From contig VZRZ01008263.1 in assembly GCA_013398175.1 (NCBI GenBank), positions 328,142 through 392,141 on the forward strand: a stretch of DNA of 64,000 nt, given 5' to 3'. The notes beneath the pieces are model-generated. The model was not told the origin of the DNA and searched no databases. It worked only from the letters and a program-made list of their open reading frames with translations. Origin of the DNA: Climacteris rufus. Its lineage: Eukaryota; Chordata; Aves; Passeriformes; Climacteridae. Below are positions 23,101 to 34,778 of this stretch, one piece after another; position 1 is the first letter of the stretch; each line of letters starts with the position of its first letter. The position numbers were made by a program, and so were the translations under genes.

Positions 23101-26100
23101 TCTTGGGTCAGCAGATTGAAATTTCTTGTCTTACATTGGCAGAGAAATCCTACAGTGAAGAAAATGCAGCTTCCACAATTACATGTAAAGGCTGGTGAAC
23201 TACCATTTGTGGCTGGGAAGGTAGGGGAAAACCAGTGTTTTCACTAAGGTGACATCTACAATTTGGATAAGTCTCTTTAGTTGTTAATTACTTCTGTAGG
23301 CCACTTAATAATTGTGCTTTAAGTCCATCAGCTCCAGCCACTCTGTCAGCGCAAACGTCCAGAGCGTGTTGCATATGATGAAGCATCGCAATCCATGGGT
23401 CTCCTCACGGAGACAAGGAGGAGCTGTGTCTGGGATTTCAGGACACAGTGCACTTTCAAAATCTGTATCTTCTTGTTCCACATCACCTACTGCCACCAGG
23501 AGCCTTTCAGATCTTCTGTTGGCCGTACAAGATGAGCTGGGCCAAATGATCTCGTGAGTACCCATCCCTGATATTATGAGTAAAGGTGACTTCAGCAGTA
23601 GCCCTGAGAAGCTACAGATGTGCTGTAGTCAAGCCTAGCCTGTTTTAGGTGTAGGACTACTTGTTGACAGAATGACCTGAGCATGCTTGACTGGTAGGAT
23701 TTTTCTCATTCAAAAAATTCTTTCTGTCCTGGTGTTTAACTGGTCTTGTTTTTCTGCTTCCACATCCTGTACTTAAACAAGTTGTTACTGAAGTAACAGC
23801 AGCAGCAAATGAAAAATCTTTCAGATCTGTGCTTTCTGGAAATTTTAAACATATTCTGAGATACACAGAGTAGACAAAAAATGTTCTCCTGGAGAAGGCT
23901 GCAAAGGTGGTGTTACTGAGTAGGCCTGCAGGATGCAGTCAGTCTGGGTGGTGGAATAGGTTAGCACAGCTCTGGCATGAGTAGTCCTGTCACAACATCT
24001 ATCCTGTTCCTTTGTACTCACTCTGTGTACCTGCTGGGTCTTTGTGCTGAGCCAGTCTGGTGTTCATATCCTTTGCTTGTTGATAGCAGGAGAACTTGCT
24101 GGTCCTGTAAGGGGGTTGTGAAAGAGGGACAGTCCCCTGCCAGAAAAGGGCAGGGTGTGAAAGAAGCTAACACTTTAGATGGGAGTGTATGTATCTTTCT
24201 AGCCATGCAAGTAAATGTGGATTACAACTTGTGTTCTTAGGTATCTTCCCATTAATGCAGGCTTGTAGGACTGCGGGCCAAAGCTATGTAGCTGGTCATA
24301 GTAGACATGTCAACACGATGAGCTGTGGTTTGAACAGAGGAGGATGTGTTGATTAAAGCAGTTGGGATGTTGACACTGATTTGAAATCCTTGATGTGGCA
24401 AAATTTAAACTGGCAAGCAATCTCATGTTCAAAAAGCAATGTCTGGCTTACTCATGGGAGTTCAAGGATGAGCTTTTGTTTTTTTTATAGCAACAATTGG
24501 TTGCTTCAATTAAACTGTCAAGGAGCAGCAGTTACTCAGAAGTCAGAAAAGAAGCACTGACCTTTGTAAAGAGATTACTTATCTAAGAGGAGGTGTCTGG
24601 TTTCAACTAGATCAGCTATCTAGGTATCACGATCTACACAATTTCTTTTGGTTAAGCTGGTTAATTTAATTAACCACCCCACTTTGCTGTAAGTATTTTT
24701 GAGTAGGATATTTTAATATGAATAATCCGTCAGAAAAATTGTAACTTAAATGTACTAGTTTAAACAATACTTTTCTGTATTACACTAAGCCTTCCAAGTC
24801 TGTGCTTAATTGTGCACCTTTTTTTTTTTTTGTGCTGCATCACTGCTGTTTGCTTTCAAAAATCTCATTTTGCACACTACTACACATGTAGTTGTTATAG
24901 GGAGAAGTAAGATGGATGTCGGCTACAAAATTGGAACAAGGAAATCAGGCTTACGGGAAAACCTTTTACTTTTCTCATGTTAATATATTCCAGATTAATG
25001 TGTATGGTGTGAGAGGGTAAATGATGTTAAATTACTGTACTCTGCACAGAATGGCTGACAACTCCTGCAACACACTGAAAGTATTGGAAGAAATCCTGGA
25101 GACTCTATCATGGACAATTAGTTTGCCATTCTTGTCTTTAATAGTGAGCATCAAGAACTTCTGAAGCAGATACAGGAGACTCAAGACTCCCAAGTTCGTG
25201 AAGACCTGGAACAGGAGCTGGTTTGCCTTGTAAAACAAATGGAGATGAAAGGAAAACAAATATCCAAGCTGAAAAAGCATCAGGCTACCGTAAGAATGAA
25301 GTGTAGAGTCTCTAGCTAGTAACATTCTAGTTGAAAGGCTGCCACAACTCTGCCTCCTGTTGTCATCAGCTAGAATGTCACTGGAATATTTTAAGCCAAG
25401 ATATTTCAGTATGGATGATTATAATTAGACTGCTAGCTCATATTCTTCTACCTCCAATTCCTTCATTTGATCAAGAAAAAGTGCTTACAGCTGGCAGCTA
25501 GGAATGTATGCTGGTGGGAAAGCTTCCTGCCCTGTGGCAGTTCTGTAATCCAGAGCTGGGTTGCTCAGTCTGTCACTTCTGCTCACCGTGTTAAGACAAA
25601 CTGTTGAGATTTCATTCCTTTGTGTCCTGTCCCTCAGGGGAATTAGAAAATAGAAGCTGTAATTCCTGTACAGACTGGATTAAATGTCTTTTATATTACT
25701 GAAACTTTGAAGCTTTTTATTAACTAGTCTGTTGACCAGAGCTTCTCCAAAATCACATCCAGACAAGCCTTTCAGTTTTGTTTAACCCTTAAACTGTCCT
25801 CATTCTGTCAGTATTTAGTTAAGTCATAGATAACTTTTCATACATACCCATATAAAACCACTCTTCTGTAGATGAACAACTTAACCCTTTTGTATCAATT
25901 TGTTTTCGAACATATGGTTAAAGATTCAATCCATACTTCTCTCTGATTGTTTTCTGATTTTCATCTCGTGTTTCAAGATAAATAGACTCACCTGAGAAGT
26001 TTGCTTATACAGGAAACAAAACAATATTCAGTGTGAGACCTTATGAAAGGGGGAGGTGATGGTTAGTTTAAATCCAACCAATTTTATTCCTATTCATTTT

Positions 26101-27637
26101 TTGATAGATTTTACTCACTCAAACCTTTTATTGTCCATGGAACTGCAAGCACAAAGGTATTAAAGCAGATGTGTCAGAGTTGCATCTTAGCAATATGGAC
26201 AAAGGGCCTTGACTGCTGAGTCCTTGCTGCCTCTCTTGGCAATGTCAACTGAGTCTTTTTGATAACACTTTTATATTTTTGAAGAGCCAACAATTACAGT
26301 GTTACTCCTTGCCTCAGAATCTTGCTGACTTCATCCTCAGAACATAAGACAGTGAACAACAACTGCACCTTTGTTTTTTTCTTTTGCCTGTCATTATGGC
26401 TACAGTTTGCCTTTGTTTTGAGATGATGAGGAGTAGCACATACAATGTGGTGCAACCTTGTCATCATCCTTGCCTCTTATCAAGGTGCAGATCTTCCTTC
26501 AAGTCATCTGTGCTCTGGTACAGCCTGATCAAAGCACTCCCCTTAGGGTCATGATGTAAATAGTAATGTCTGTATGATCACTATCCATCATGCCCTGGTT
26601 ATCAACACGGGCCATTCCTCTTACTCCTTGACCTATTTTGGTTTTTGTTCTGCTGCTTTTTGCACAGGGGCATTTCTATTTGTGTTTTGTACAGGCCAAT
26701 CTTAATATTTCTGTTGCATAATTCTGTTTCTAGAACCTGTCATACTAAAAGTGCCATACTAATCTCTCTGTTTCACACTTAATAATATGTTCTAGAACAC
26801 AATTAAAGTTAATTATTTTTAGAACTGGACTTAAAGCCTAAATTGGCATTTGGAATGCTTCCAGCCTAATTTTATCTTTGGGAAGTGACCTTTTCATGTC
26901 AAGTGCAAGTCAAGACTTATTATTTGACATTTAAAAAACCATTCTTTAGAAATTAACTCCATTTATTCTGGTTTCGGTTTTTGTTAAGGAGGCTTCAAAA
27001 TAAGCTGCTTAAATACAGTAACTGATAATTAACCATATACATTTTAGAGTTTTATTGGTTTGGGTTTTTTTGATTAGGGTAGTACAATCTGAATAGGAAA
27101 AAACCCTGTTGTTAATATAGATTGGTAAGAGATTCTCTTCTGTCTCTCTGAAGCGAGCATTTTTTACCTTAGGGAGTGATGGGGTTCAACAAGCAATTGA
27201 GTGTGGGTGAGGTCAGTTTTCTGTAATGCTTTCCGTAGGGACAAGGTCAGTTTTCTGTTACAGTGAGACAACTCTGCAAGGTTACTAAGTTCAAACTTTC
27301 TTTTTTTTTAATGCCCTTTAGACATCTGTAGTTTGTGGTTTGGTAGAAGTCCAATAAGCTCTACAGCTGTGGGTCTTCTGAGTACCTAACATGCTAATTA
27401 GTAATCTTTTTTTTTTCCTAGGTGCAGAAATTAAAGAGAAAAACTAAGAAATTGAAGCAAGGGACAACTCATGCCAGTCTAAAGTGTGATGAGCAAAAGG
27501 AAGCAAAGGAGATTGCAGTCACTGTAGAGGAAAGTATGTCTAAATCTTGTCCTGGGCAGAAAAGCAGAAGCTCTCTTCAGCTGCTAAAAGCTATAAGGAA
27601 ACTTCAGTCATCTCTGAAAAAAGATGGTGTCATCTGA
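16966..27637 (+). CDS. CEP57L1: CEP57L1 (centrosomal protein 57-like 1), complete, ten coding exons
   Basis: CEP57L1 is a paralogue of CEP57 (translokin), a coiled-coil protein of the pericentriolar material that helps control centriole cohesion and duplication. The joined exons (16966-17107, 18860-19039, 19606-19727, 20153-20269, 20540-20617, 22330-22428, 23143-23220, 23324-23553, 25145-25289, 27422-27637) give 468 residues, close to the roughly 460 of human CEP57L1. Every exon pair agrees in phase and no stop interrupts the frame. The start MDSES resembles human CEP57L1 (MDSEL), not CEP57, and DKIKHLEEKL with EEHQRKL also favours the L1 paralogue. Residues about 48-225 form the coiled-coil centrosome-localisation region (ALKTLQEKIHHLELE, QSRCSLLEKQLDYMRKM). 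Residues about 267-440 carry the microtubule-binding region, beginning LPFVAGK. Neighbours match human synteny. Confidence 0.95.
18860..19039 (+). CDS. CEP57L1: CEP57L1 coding exon 2
   Basis: Acceptor TTTGCTAG|CTG and donor GGAAAG|GTATTT. Two later AGs (the GTAG and GGCAG just downstream) are possible acceptors, but only this one restores the codon and yields QAVVAALKTLQEK, which aligns without gaps to human QALILALKTLQEK. It encodes residues about 48-107, the start of the coiled coil. Confidence 0.93.
19606..19727 (+). CDS. CEP57L1: CEP57L1 coding exon 3
   Basis: Acceptor CTCTGTAG|ATG and donor CAACAG|GTGAAG. It encodes DASVQLNAAQSRCSLLEKQL and onward to MILEQQ, the best-conserved block shared with CEP57 (CNLLEKQLEYMRNM). 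Confidence 0.95.
20153..20269 (+). CDS. CEP57L1: CEP57L1 coding exon 4
   Basis: Acceptor TTTTTTCCAG|GCC and donor GCTGAA|GTAAGC. It encodes 39 residues, AQLQKKEDQNRLELHAKLEK onward to TATQRIAE, continuing the coiled coil in phase 0. Confidence 0.95.
20540..20617 (+). CDS. CEP57L1: CEP57L1 coding exon 5
   Basis: Acceptor CAAATTCAG|GAC and donor GCTCAG|GTAGAC. It encodes 26 residues, DKIKHLEEKLCKEEHQRKLI onward to DKTAQ, nearly identical to human CEP57L1 here. Confidence 0.95.
22330..22428 (+). CDS. CEP57L1: CEP57L1 coding exon 6
   Basis: Acceptor TTACCACAG|CAG and donor AAGAAG|GTAACA. It encodes 33 residues, QQTGFDINRILISSV onward to NKKPKK, a lysine-rich end. The acceptor is a tandem CAGCAG, so a form one glutamine shorter is possible; the first AG gives gapless alignment with human. 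Confidence 0.92.
23143..23220 (+). CDS. CEP57L1: CEP57L1 coding exon 7
   Basis: Acceptor CATTGGCAG|AGA and donor GGGAAG|GTAGGG. It encodes 26 residues ending GELPFVAGK; the PFVA block is shared with CEP57 and opens the microtubule-binding part. Confidence 0.94.
23324..23553 (+). CDS. CEP57L1: CEP57L1 coding exon 8
   Basis: Acceptor TGTGCTTTAAG|TCC and donor GATCTC|GTGAGT. It encodes SISSSHSVSANVQSVLHMMK, matching CEP57 (SHAVVANVQLVLHLMK), then a serine-rich linker, then SLSDLLLAVQDELGQM. It ends two bases into a codon, completed by the next exon. Confidence 0.94.
25145..25289 (+). CDS. CEP57L1: CEP57L1 coding exon 9
   Basis: Acceptor TCTTTAATAG|TGA and donor GCTACC|GTAAGA. It encodes EHQELLKQIQETQDSQVRED and onward to QISKLKKHQAT, matching the family block EHQELLKQMKE and ISKLKKHQ. 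Confidence 0.95.
27422..27637 (+). CDS. CEP57L1: CEP57L1 last coding exon
   Basis: Acceptor TTTTTCCTAG|GTG. It encodes 71 residues rich in lysine, ending SLQLLKAIRKLQSSLKKDGV plus I and TGA. The end resembles the CEP57 C-terminus (NLQLLKDMQSIQNSLQ). Confidence 0.93.
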   Translation: MQKLKRKTKKLKQGTTHASLKCDEQKEAKEIAVTVEESMSKSCPGQKSRSSLQLLKAIRKLQSSLKKDGVI

Positions 27638-27925
27638 GAATAACAGTTCTGAAGTTTGCTATGTTAGAAGGTTTTGAAGTTGCCTGACATCTAGTAAGTT
27701 TTTAGTTGTACAAAATACCTTTTAAAAATAAACTAGATACAATATTGATGTACATTCTAAACTGCCTACTCTCTACTAGGTCAGTGTGTTCACCTTAGAC
27801 TTAATTTTTTTGTAGTGTAGCTGTAACTCAACTATGCTTCCTTGTAATAAAGTGTTTAATGGACTAAGGAAATGCTGTTATTTGTTAACTTGTCAAATAA
27901 AGTTTTATACTTTCTTTTTACACTT
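27638..27925 (+). terminator. CEP57L1: CEP57L1 3' UTR with three polyadenylation signals
   Basis: AATAAA occurs at 27727-27732, 27846-27851 and 27896-27901 within 265 bases of the stop codon, allowing alternative cleavage. The distal end is placed shortly after the third signal; the exact cleavage site is not visible. Confidence 0.8.
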
Positions 27926-30900
27926 AAAATAGTATGTGATCTTTGGTGTCCTGTTTCCCTAGCTGCCAAGGAGATATTTGGAGCTTAGTTTTCCAGAATG
28001 ACTTGGGCTAGTGCTTCTTTACAAAAAAACCAATGGCTTTCCTTTTCTTTAATAGCTGAAGATTCAGATCATTGTAAATGAGGGAGAGAAAGGGGTGTTG
28101 TCTCTTTATATATATTTTCATTATTGTTGCTATTATTACTCTATAAACTTTATTAACAGTCTTAGTGTTAGAGACACTGGGGTCTGGAAGCACAACCCAT
28201 GACTTGGTTTAACCACAATAACATGGGAGTGTTCTTGATAAGTGCATGAGAGGGGCATGTGCTTGAGTGCTCATTAACAGAACCTGCTTCTAGCAGAGTG
28301 TACAGTGACTGAACTGTCACAGAGGAGACCTTGAGCTGCATACCAGTACCTTTTACCATCCTTCTTATTTATGGATTATTTCTGGCTTTAAAAGGCACAT
28401 TGTATGCTTAAAAATGCTTAGACAAAATTCTAAGCATGGTATTTTCCTGTGCAGATAGATTTTCTGAGGTAGGCTTGTGCATTTCTGGATACTGGAATCA
28501 CTGATACTGGCAGAGATACGGTACATGAACCTCAAGGCTCCCTCTGTGCCTTGATCTGGTATTTTTGTTGACTACAGAATGCTGGGAGAGGGAATTGTTT
28601 TAAAGCTGGAGCTGGAGAAGGAGGGTCCTGGCTCCCCTCTTGGACAGGGACTGTAGTGGAGGGCTACATCTTTGGGTCAGTCAACCAGGCACTGGATGGG
28701 GCAGTGCATAAATGATGGCATCATTGAATAGTCAGTCTTCAAAATGTATGTGCTGACAGGGGCTGTCCAATCCCAGAAAAAACCTGCTGTGTTTCCTCTT
28801 CTATGGGGTGAGAGGCTGGAGGGAGAGGGAAATGGTTGAACCTGATCCTGCCAGCAGCAGGGTGTTTCTCCTCTGCCTGCTTCGGAGTGGGGCCAGGAGC
28901 TGGAAAAGCTGTCTTGCTCAGAGCCAGGAGCTGGCATTTGAGAGGGGAAAATAGGAATGGATGATATGTGAGCTTACATGGATTGACAGGTTACATAATT
29001 TGTATTTCAACTCAAAAAATTTAAATACATTTTAATAATTCTCCTTTTTTCCTGCTTTTTTGTCTGGAGCTTTTATTTCTCTAGTGCATGTGTTTTCATG
29101 CACTAAAGCAAAGCAGATGCATTTCAGCATGGGCTGAGAGATTCAAACCAGATACAAAGAAAGTGTATCCCAAACCAGTTTTCTTGCTTGAAGAAAGGCA
29201 CAAAATTTCTTTTCAGATTGTATCTTGAGGGGGAGGGGTAGGCTAGAAGGTCAGCTTAGGTGTGTATTTATTAACATATTCACAGTTCAAGATGATTGTC
29301 AGCCGTGTAAAATAAGTCTTCAAAGAAATAAACATCAGTGAATAATTTTCTAGAAGCTGCATTGGGAGGGTAACCTCGTGCACAACTGTGGCAAGCTCAG
29401 CTCCATGAGAATGAGGCAGCTCATGGTGAATTTTGCTGGGATCTGAATGCTTCATATCTTTATGCTCCAAAAATGTTCTGGCCTGGAACTCCATAAATGT
29501 ACGTTTGGAGAAAGCGCAGTGGTCAGAGCAGGCTTCTTCACAAGAACAATATGTTTTTGGCTTAGTAAGTGCTTACTCTATTCTTTTGCAAATCTTTGTT
29601 TTGATTTATAGCCTGCATGGTTTTGTTTGTCTTCTCAGATGAAACTGTATATTTCTTTTTTTATTAACTGTTTGGATCTAGCTCTGCAGGGCAGCAGACA
29701 AAAACACACAGTGATCCTCCCCCCCGCCCCTGCCCCAAAAGATTAATTGGTTTATTTACTTGAAATCTGTGTTCTTTTATGCTGAGTTACACAAAATTGC
29801 TGCAACATATTTTGTTGGTATTTGAATCAAGGGTTGTATTTTATGGTTAGATATCAAGGAAAGTGGACAAAATACGTAGGTCAAACAATATGATTAAAAA
29901 TACAGACCAACAAGTCGTATCCAACAATAGTTTACTTTCCTGCTGCTAATGGAATATGCTAGCACAATTTAATGGCTTGTTACTTAAGCCTGTTGGAAAG
30001 ACTTTGTCCTAGTACAAAAGATGTTCACTTTGAGCATGTGTGTTACAATCTTCTAACCAGCAAATCTGGAGGTTGGACATAGCTATAAATCCAGTGTGTT
30101 CTGGGAATAGAAGCTGGCAAAAACACTCAGAGCTAAATAATCAGGGCAGGATCTTGCTGGGATTTGGATCCTGCTAACGTAACTAAGTGCAGATGTTTAT
30201 GTGGACTGAAATACATTCCCAGAATAAGAATATTGTACAAACACATTATGATTTTATAGCAGGGAAAAAAGCCAAGGAAGTGAGGATAATAAAAAAAGCA
30301 CTCTTATTTCTGATGAAGCATTTTCTGTTTCCCTCTGCTTGCCTGTAGTGCAGTGATCAAGGCTGCCTCTACTGTGTCCCCTGCTGGGGCCTGTCAAAGC
30401 TTCTGCAGGTTGCTTGGGTTATGGCTCTGGTGCTTACCTGAAGGTCTCCATGGGCTCCCCCTGTGGGTGCCATAATCTGTCTTAGATGAGAGGCTCTCCT
30501 CTCATTTAAGCATTTTGGAGTGTTACTCTAAGGGAACAGCTAAAACAGGTCACATGAATGTTATCCCAAATGCCTGGTCATTAGTTTTACAGCCATATCT
30601 GTATTGTTTTTATCTGAACTCCACTGTCTACGTAATGGCATCATTTCTCTTGGTTCCTTCTTATTTATACAGCTGAAGAACTTCCTGGTCTTTATTTTCC
30701 TTAGCAATTTTTAATTTAGCTGGTAATTCTTGCTTTAGTTTTGGGTTTTCCAGCCCTGACTTTTGGGTTAGCTGCACCATTACCTTTTTTTTTTTTTATT
30801 GGTTGTTCTTGTGTCTATATAACTGTTCACTTTTGAGACCTGAATATACACATGGGAGCTAGGAATACTGGCTTTTTCATTGTGTGTGTACCACAGAATT

Positions 30901-31003
30901 ATGGTTGAAATGGAGTGGAATGTCAAAACATAAACGAAATTCATTTCATGTTGTAAACAAAACTTTAGATCTCCCTGGCATGTCAAGTGTGTCCTCCTTA
31001 CAG
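27926..31003. other. Intergenic region between CEP57L1 and the CCDC162-like gene
   Basis: About 3 kb of AT-rich sequence with a C-rich stretch (CCCCCCCGCCCCTGCCCC, near 29719) and no clear gene or large repeat. The first exon, or exons, of the CCDC162-like gene may be hidden here, because the exon at 31004 needs two bases from an earlier exon. Confidence 0.5.
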
Positions 31004-31173
31004 TGAAGAGGAAGCAGCTTCAAACATAATGCTGCAATGTATAAACAGAGTGGTCACATATGAGACTTTCCTCAGTGATGGTGAGATGCAAGCTATGGCA
31101 ATGTATCCAAGTTTGGCATTAAGCTTCAAGGAAGCTGTAGACTACCTGGAGAATATGTGGAGGAAAAACAGAG
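31004..31173 (+). pseudogene. CCDC162: CCDC162-like exon, intact
   Basis: Acceptor CTCCTTACAG|TGA and donor ACAGAG|GTGAAG. It is open for 56 codons (EEEAASNIMLQCINRVVTYE, then FLSDGEMQAMAMYPSLALSF and on to ENMWRKNR). It enters two bases into a codon and leaves one base into the next. Composition is helix-forming and clearly protein-like. Confidence 0.72.
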
Positions 31174-31677
31174 GTGAAGAACACTTGACTAGGACACTTG
31201 AGCCAAAAAGGAAGGGAGCTGGACTTATGTCTCCACTCTATTTTCTCTGGGTTATAAATCTTAAGAAACATGTGAGATTTCTTTACAGGTGAAGAAGATA
31301 AATTTCTGTTTGCATTTATGAGTGGAACATAAAATAATGGGCCAAAATTCAACCATTTCAGTGTAAGTTAAACAGTGATATCTAGGCTTGGAGGCTGTTG
31401 ACCATAATTTTTAAGAATAGGATAAACAAATACCTTTAGGGAACAGATTTACTTTTTCCTGCCCAAGAGCAGTGATAGGGGTAGACGGATCATAAAACCT
31501 CTCCTGGTCCTACCTCTTTATGGGTCCAGCAGAGTTTGCCATGTACTACTTTTGGGGTGAGACTTAGGAGACCTTTTTTTAATGGTCAAGTTTTTCACCT
31601 TTGTTTTTAATTCCCATGCATTCATTTTAGTCAAAGACACAAAAATTCTGTAATGTATGCTTCTTGTAATTATATTT

Positions 31678-32030
31678 ATCATAGAACCTTAGAATATATC
31701 AGGATTGAAGGGAGCCATAAGAACTAATGAGTCTAATTCCCTGCTCCTTGCAGGTCTACCTAAAGCTAAACCATATGACCAAGAGCATCATCCAGACACT
31801 TGTTGAACTCAGGCAGGCTTGGTGCTGTGACCATTTCCCTGGGAGCCTGGCCTGGTGGCTGACCACCCTCTGGGTGAAGATCCTTTTCCTAGTGTTCATG
31901 TACATGAGAATGAACAAACAGTTCTCCTCCAGAAATTTTCTCAGCTGCCCCTTCTGTGATGCAGGCATACTGGGAAAGTGGCTGAATTGTGAAGGATGCT
32001 TGTCAAGGAGTTCCACTGCATAGCTGTGCT
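31678..32030 (-). mobile_element. CR1 LINE fragment, minus orientation
   Basis: It begins ATCATAGAACCTTAGAATAT then CAGGATTGAAGGGAGCCATA and continues through CATCCAGACACTTGTTGAAC, CTGGGAGCCTGGCC and GTGAAGATCCTTTTCCTA, the reverse complement of the CR1 3' region. ORFs on both strands here are CR1-derived. Confidence 0.85.
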
Positions 32031-32679
32031 TTGCAATATGTGTTTACAGGACTGACAAGTATCCAGATGGACTTTTTAAGGGCTTTGGCTAAAAAAATAA
32101 AAGAGGTGGAAGACAAGAGTTTGCCAAAAAATGTCTGCTAATTAAATTCTGCTGCTTTGATATAGTCTTTTCATATCATTAAACTTGCTTACTCATAAAT
32201 TCACCATCTGAGCTGTGTTGAGCCTGACAAATGTTTGGATTATACCAGATTGTATGTAGCATCCTGTTGAACTTTTTTCTTTCCTATGGTTCTGTTGGAA
32301 TTTTGAAGGATGCATCTTGTTTCAGAAAAGAAAGGGAGGTAATACTGAAGACAGACTTACGGGTAGGTAGTTAAAATGTAGACTTTTTTTAAAAAAAGCT
32401 CTTAGCTCTTTAACAGGAAGTAACTGAAAATTAAAACCAGAGAAAGTAACATGCTTTTTGAAATCTAGGCCTGTAAAGACAGAATGGAAAGGGTTGTAAT
32501 GCTGTTTGCATAACAGTAACACAGGATAATCCTTCTTTTACTTGAATAGTAATGTGGACCTGGCTCTTTAGCATTTATTTTTGTGACAATTCTCAGTTAA
32601 ATTCAAAGCCTAATAATTTTTTTTTGTATTTACCACTCTTTTAGATTTTTTTTTTTCATATCCTGAAAAAGAGATAAAT

Positions 32680-33003
32680 TCAACATGTGCTCCTTTTGCA
32701 GGTGCCAGAAGCAAATGCCCTTGTTATTGAGGCTGCTGTCATGCAGAGGGAGTTAGAGAGCTGGGAATAACCCAGAGCAGGGCGAACACAATAGCGAGCT
32801 TGCCTCTGCTGCTGCTCCAGGTAGGGCTCCCACTTGCTGTGAGGAGCCAGGAGCTTTCTCTGGCCCAGCAGGTTGCACTGTGCACATTTGAAAATAAAAC
32901 CAGTATGAAACTCCTTGCTGAAAATGGCCATCACAATGCCAGTGTTTGCAGTTCCCTTGTTTGATATGTGAGTTTTCTCTTCTCTTTCTTGAAAAGACAG
33001 CAA
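32680..33003 (-). other. Unassigned 107-codon open frame, minus strand, opposite an exon-like acceptor
   Basis: The minus strand is open for 107 codons with mixed composition (for example WEPYLEQQQRQARYCVRPAL, then GYSQLSNSLCMTAASITRAF). I do not recognise the protein. On the plus strand a good acceptor, CCTTTTGCAG|GTG, is followed by VPEANALVIEAAVMQRELES, then WE and a stop with no donor. Either could be a remnant; neither can be tied to a gene by phase. Splice sites and expression are unknown. Confidence 0.25.
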
Positions 33004-33896
33004 TCTATGCCAGATCAGATGGCCTGGGCCAAGGTTCTCTTAATTCCTTTATGTTTGAGTGCTGTACTGGTACATTTGTGTTTTGAGTTATTTTTATTTT
33101 CATTTTTTTAAGTGGAGATCACATTTCTAGGTTCACTGATCTGAATTCGGCCATTTTCTGTGTATTAACTGGAAGGTTTTTTTAACACCTGTAATACTTC
33201 CACTGGGTCAGCTTAAGGGAAGTACATGTCATGAATAAATCTAATAGCACAGTGGTCTTTGGTGGCTGATTAGCTGTTGTTTTGGTGTTACTCTCTGGTG
33301 TTAATGATGATATATATGCTGTTTAAGTTTCCTATAATGCCAAGCTGCTGTTGTTTACGAGTGTGTGATTTGCTAGTTATTTCGGAATTTATTCAAGTTT
33401 TTTGCAGACAGAATTACTCAGCTAGTCCAGGGTAAATATTTGCACATGCTAAGATGGAAGAGATTTTGTACACACAGCAGCATTATTGGACACTTTTATC
33501 CCCTTTATCAGGAGGGAAACAAACCCAGGATCTATCATGTATATATCTAGCACAGCAGCTGTTCATGAAAAACAATGCGTCAGCAATGTCCTTTTTTTTC
33601 CACCCAAATAAAAAGCTATTAACATTGAGGGTAATTTGTCTCTAGACTTTCACTCTCAGCTGTGTGCTTATGATCAGAATTAGCTGGTCAGCAAGATTCA
33701 CTGTTGGGACTGTAATTCCCTTTTCCTCACTGGGTTGGAAATACCGTTTGTAAGCGTTTAGGAAGGAAAGAAAGCTTTGAGATTACTTTCAAGCTAGGAT
33801 CCTTCATGCAGTGGGAATGCAATGGCCTTCTAGATAATACAGGAAGAAGATGCAGAAATGCAAAAGTGACAATCTCTCTTTTATATATGTAAACAG

Positions 33897-34086
33897 GAGC
33901 ACATCAGTCACACCATGGAGGAGTATAACAATGCTGTTCAGAGGGCTGCAAGGCTTTCAGTGGCAAGGAAAGGTTTCCTGACAGGAAAGAAAAATCCAGT
34001 GAATGTAGTGACACAGGAAGATCTGTTGATTTACACTTGGTACTTACAGTGTGTCACTTACACTTTCTGAAGGTAGTTTTCTCCAG
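33897..34086 (+). pseudogene. CCDC162: CCDC162-like exon with frameshift and in-frame TGA
   Basis: Acceptor ATGTAAACAG|GAG and donor CTCCAG|GTAAGA, both strong. The frame EHISHTMEEYNNAVQRAARL and on to TQEDLLIYTWYLQC is open, then meets TGA at 34068-34070 and TAG at 34074-34076. After the GTGTGT at 34049-34054 another frame reads HLHFLKVVFS to the donor and leaves phase 2, which the next exon requires. A 2-base gain in the GT repeat (or an equivalent indel) explains this. Confidence 0.65.
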
Positions 34087-34723
34087 GTAAGACAAGCATT
34101 TTTTTGAAGCATGCAAGAAAATAAACAGAGGAAGATCAAATTCAATGCAGGAAATCTACAGGTTTGTAAGTATTGAACTAGGCTGCGTACGTGTGGCTTT
34201 CAATTCTTTTAGCAGATTGATTTTACTAGAAAGGAAATACTACAATGATAAGAATTAATTTAGATAAGTGGAATAATGAACTCCTTGTATGCATACTGTT
34301 GAGCTACTTGGATTTGAGGAGATCTAGGATGAGAAAGAGAAAGCTTGGAGACACTTTTTTCTGTATTATCACTGTGATGATGTTTTGATAGAGCAGGACA
34401 CTGTCAGGGACTGAGACATCTCAATGAATTCTGAAGACTTGGGGAGTACTTGTTTAAGCATCACCTTTTGAAAATAAATTTGAATACTTCTCTATGTTAT
34501 CCAATTTCTCCCATAATTTTATTTTATCAGTGCTACAAGTCATTGGCAGCAAATAAACTTCTGGAATTATATACAGTTATTAACTATGGTTTATTCTTTC
34601 TCTTTTGTGTTTCCTTTTGTTACTAAATTTGCTACTGAACAGGTTTTATGCTTTCTAAATTACTAAGAATAATAACTGATATGTTAAGTCCAGCTTCTCC
34701 AGCAATTTGCCTATTTCTCATAG

Positions 34724-34778
34724 AATGAATGTGGCTGATGAGAAATATCCTGATGGGGTCCAAGACAACTGGGAAAAA
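34724..34778 (+). pseudogene. CCDC162: CCDC162-like short exon
   Basis: Acceptor TTTCTCATAG|AATG and donor GGAAAAA|GTAAGA. It is 55 bases, open as MNVADEKYPDGVQDNWEK after one leading base. It leaves in phase 0, as the exon at 35978 needs. Confidence 0.6.

Larger units (their letters stand above)
17108..27421 (+). other. CEP57L1: CEP57L1 introns 2-10
   Basis: Introns between the coding exons (for example 17108-18859, 20618-22329, 23554-25144, 25290-27421) contain no further exon I can support and few recognisable repeats. A T/G-rich low-complexity patch lies at about 17950-18075. The open frames at 17521-17772, 22781-23092 and 23977-24240 lack splice sites in phase with the gene. Confidence 0.55.

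Noticed and set aside
31727..32023. 98-codon plus ORF and 86-codon minus ORF
   Set aside because: Both fall within a CR1 3' fragment in minus orientation.
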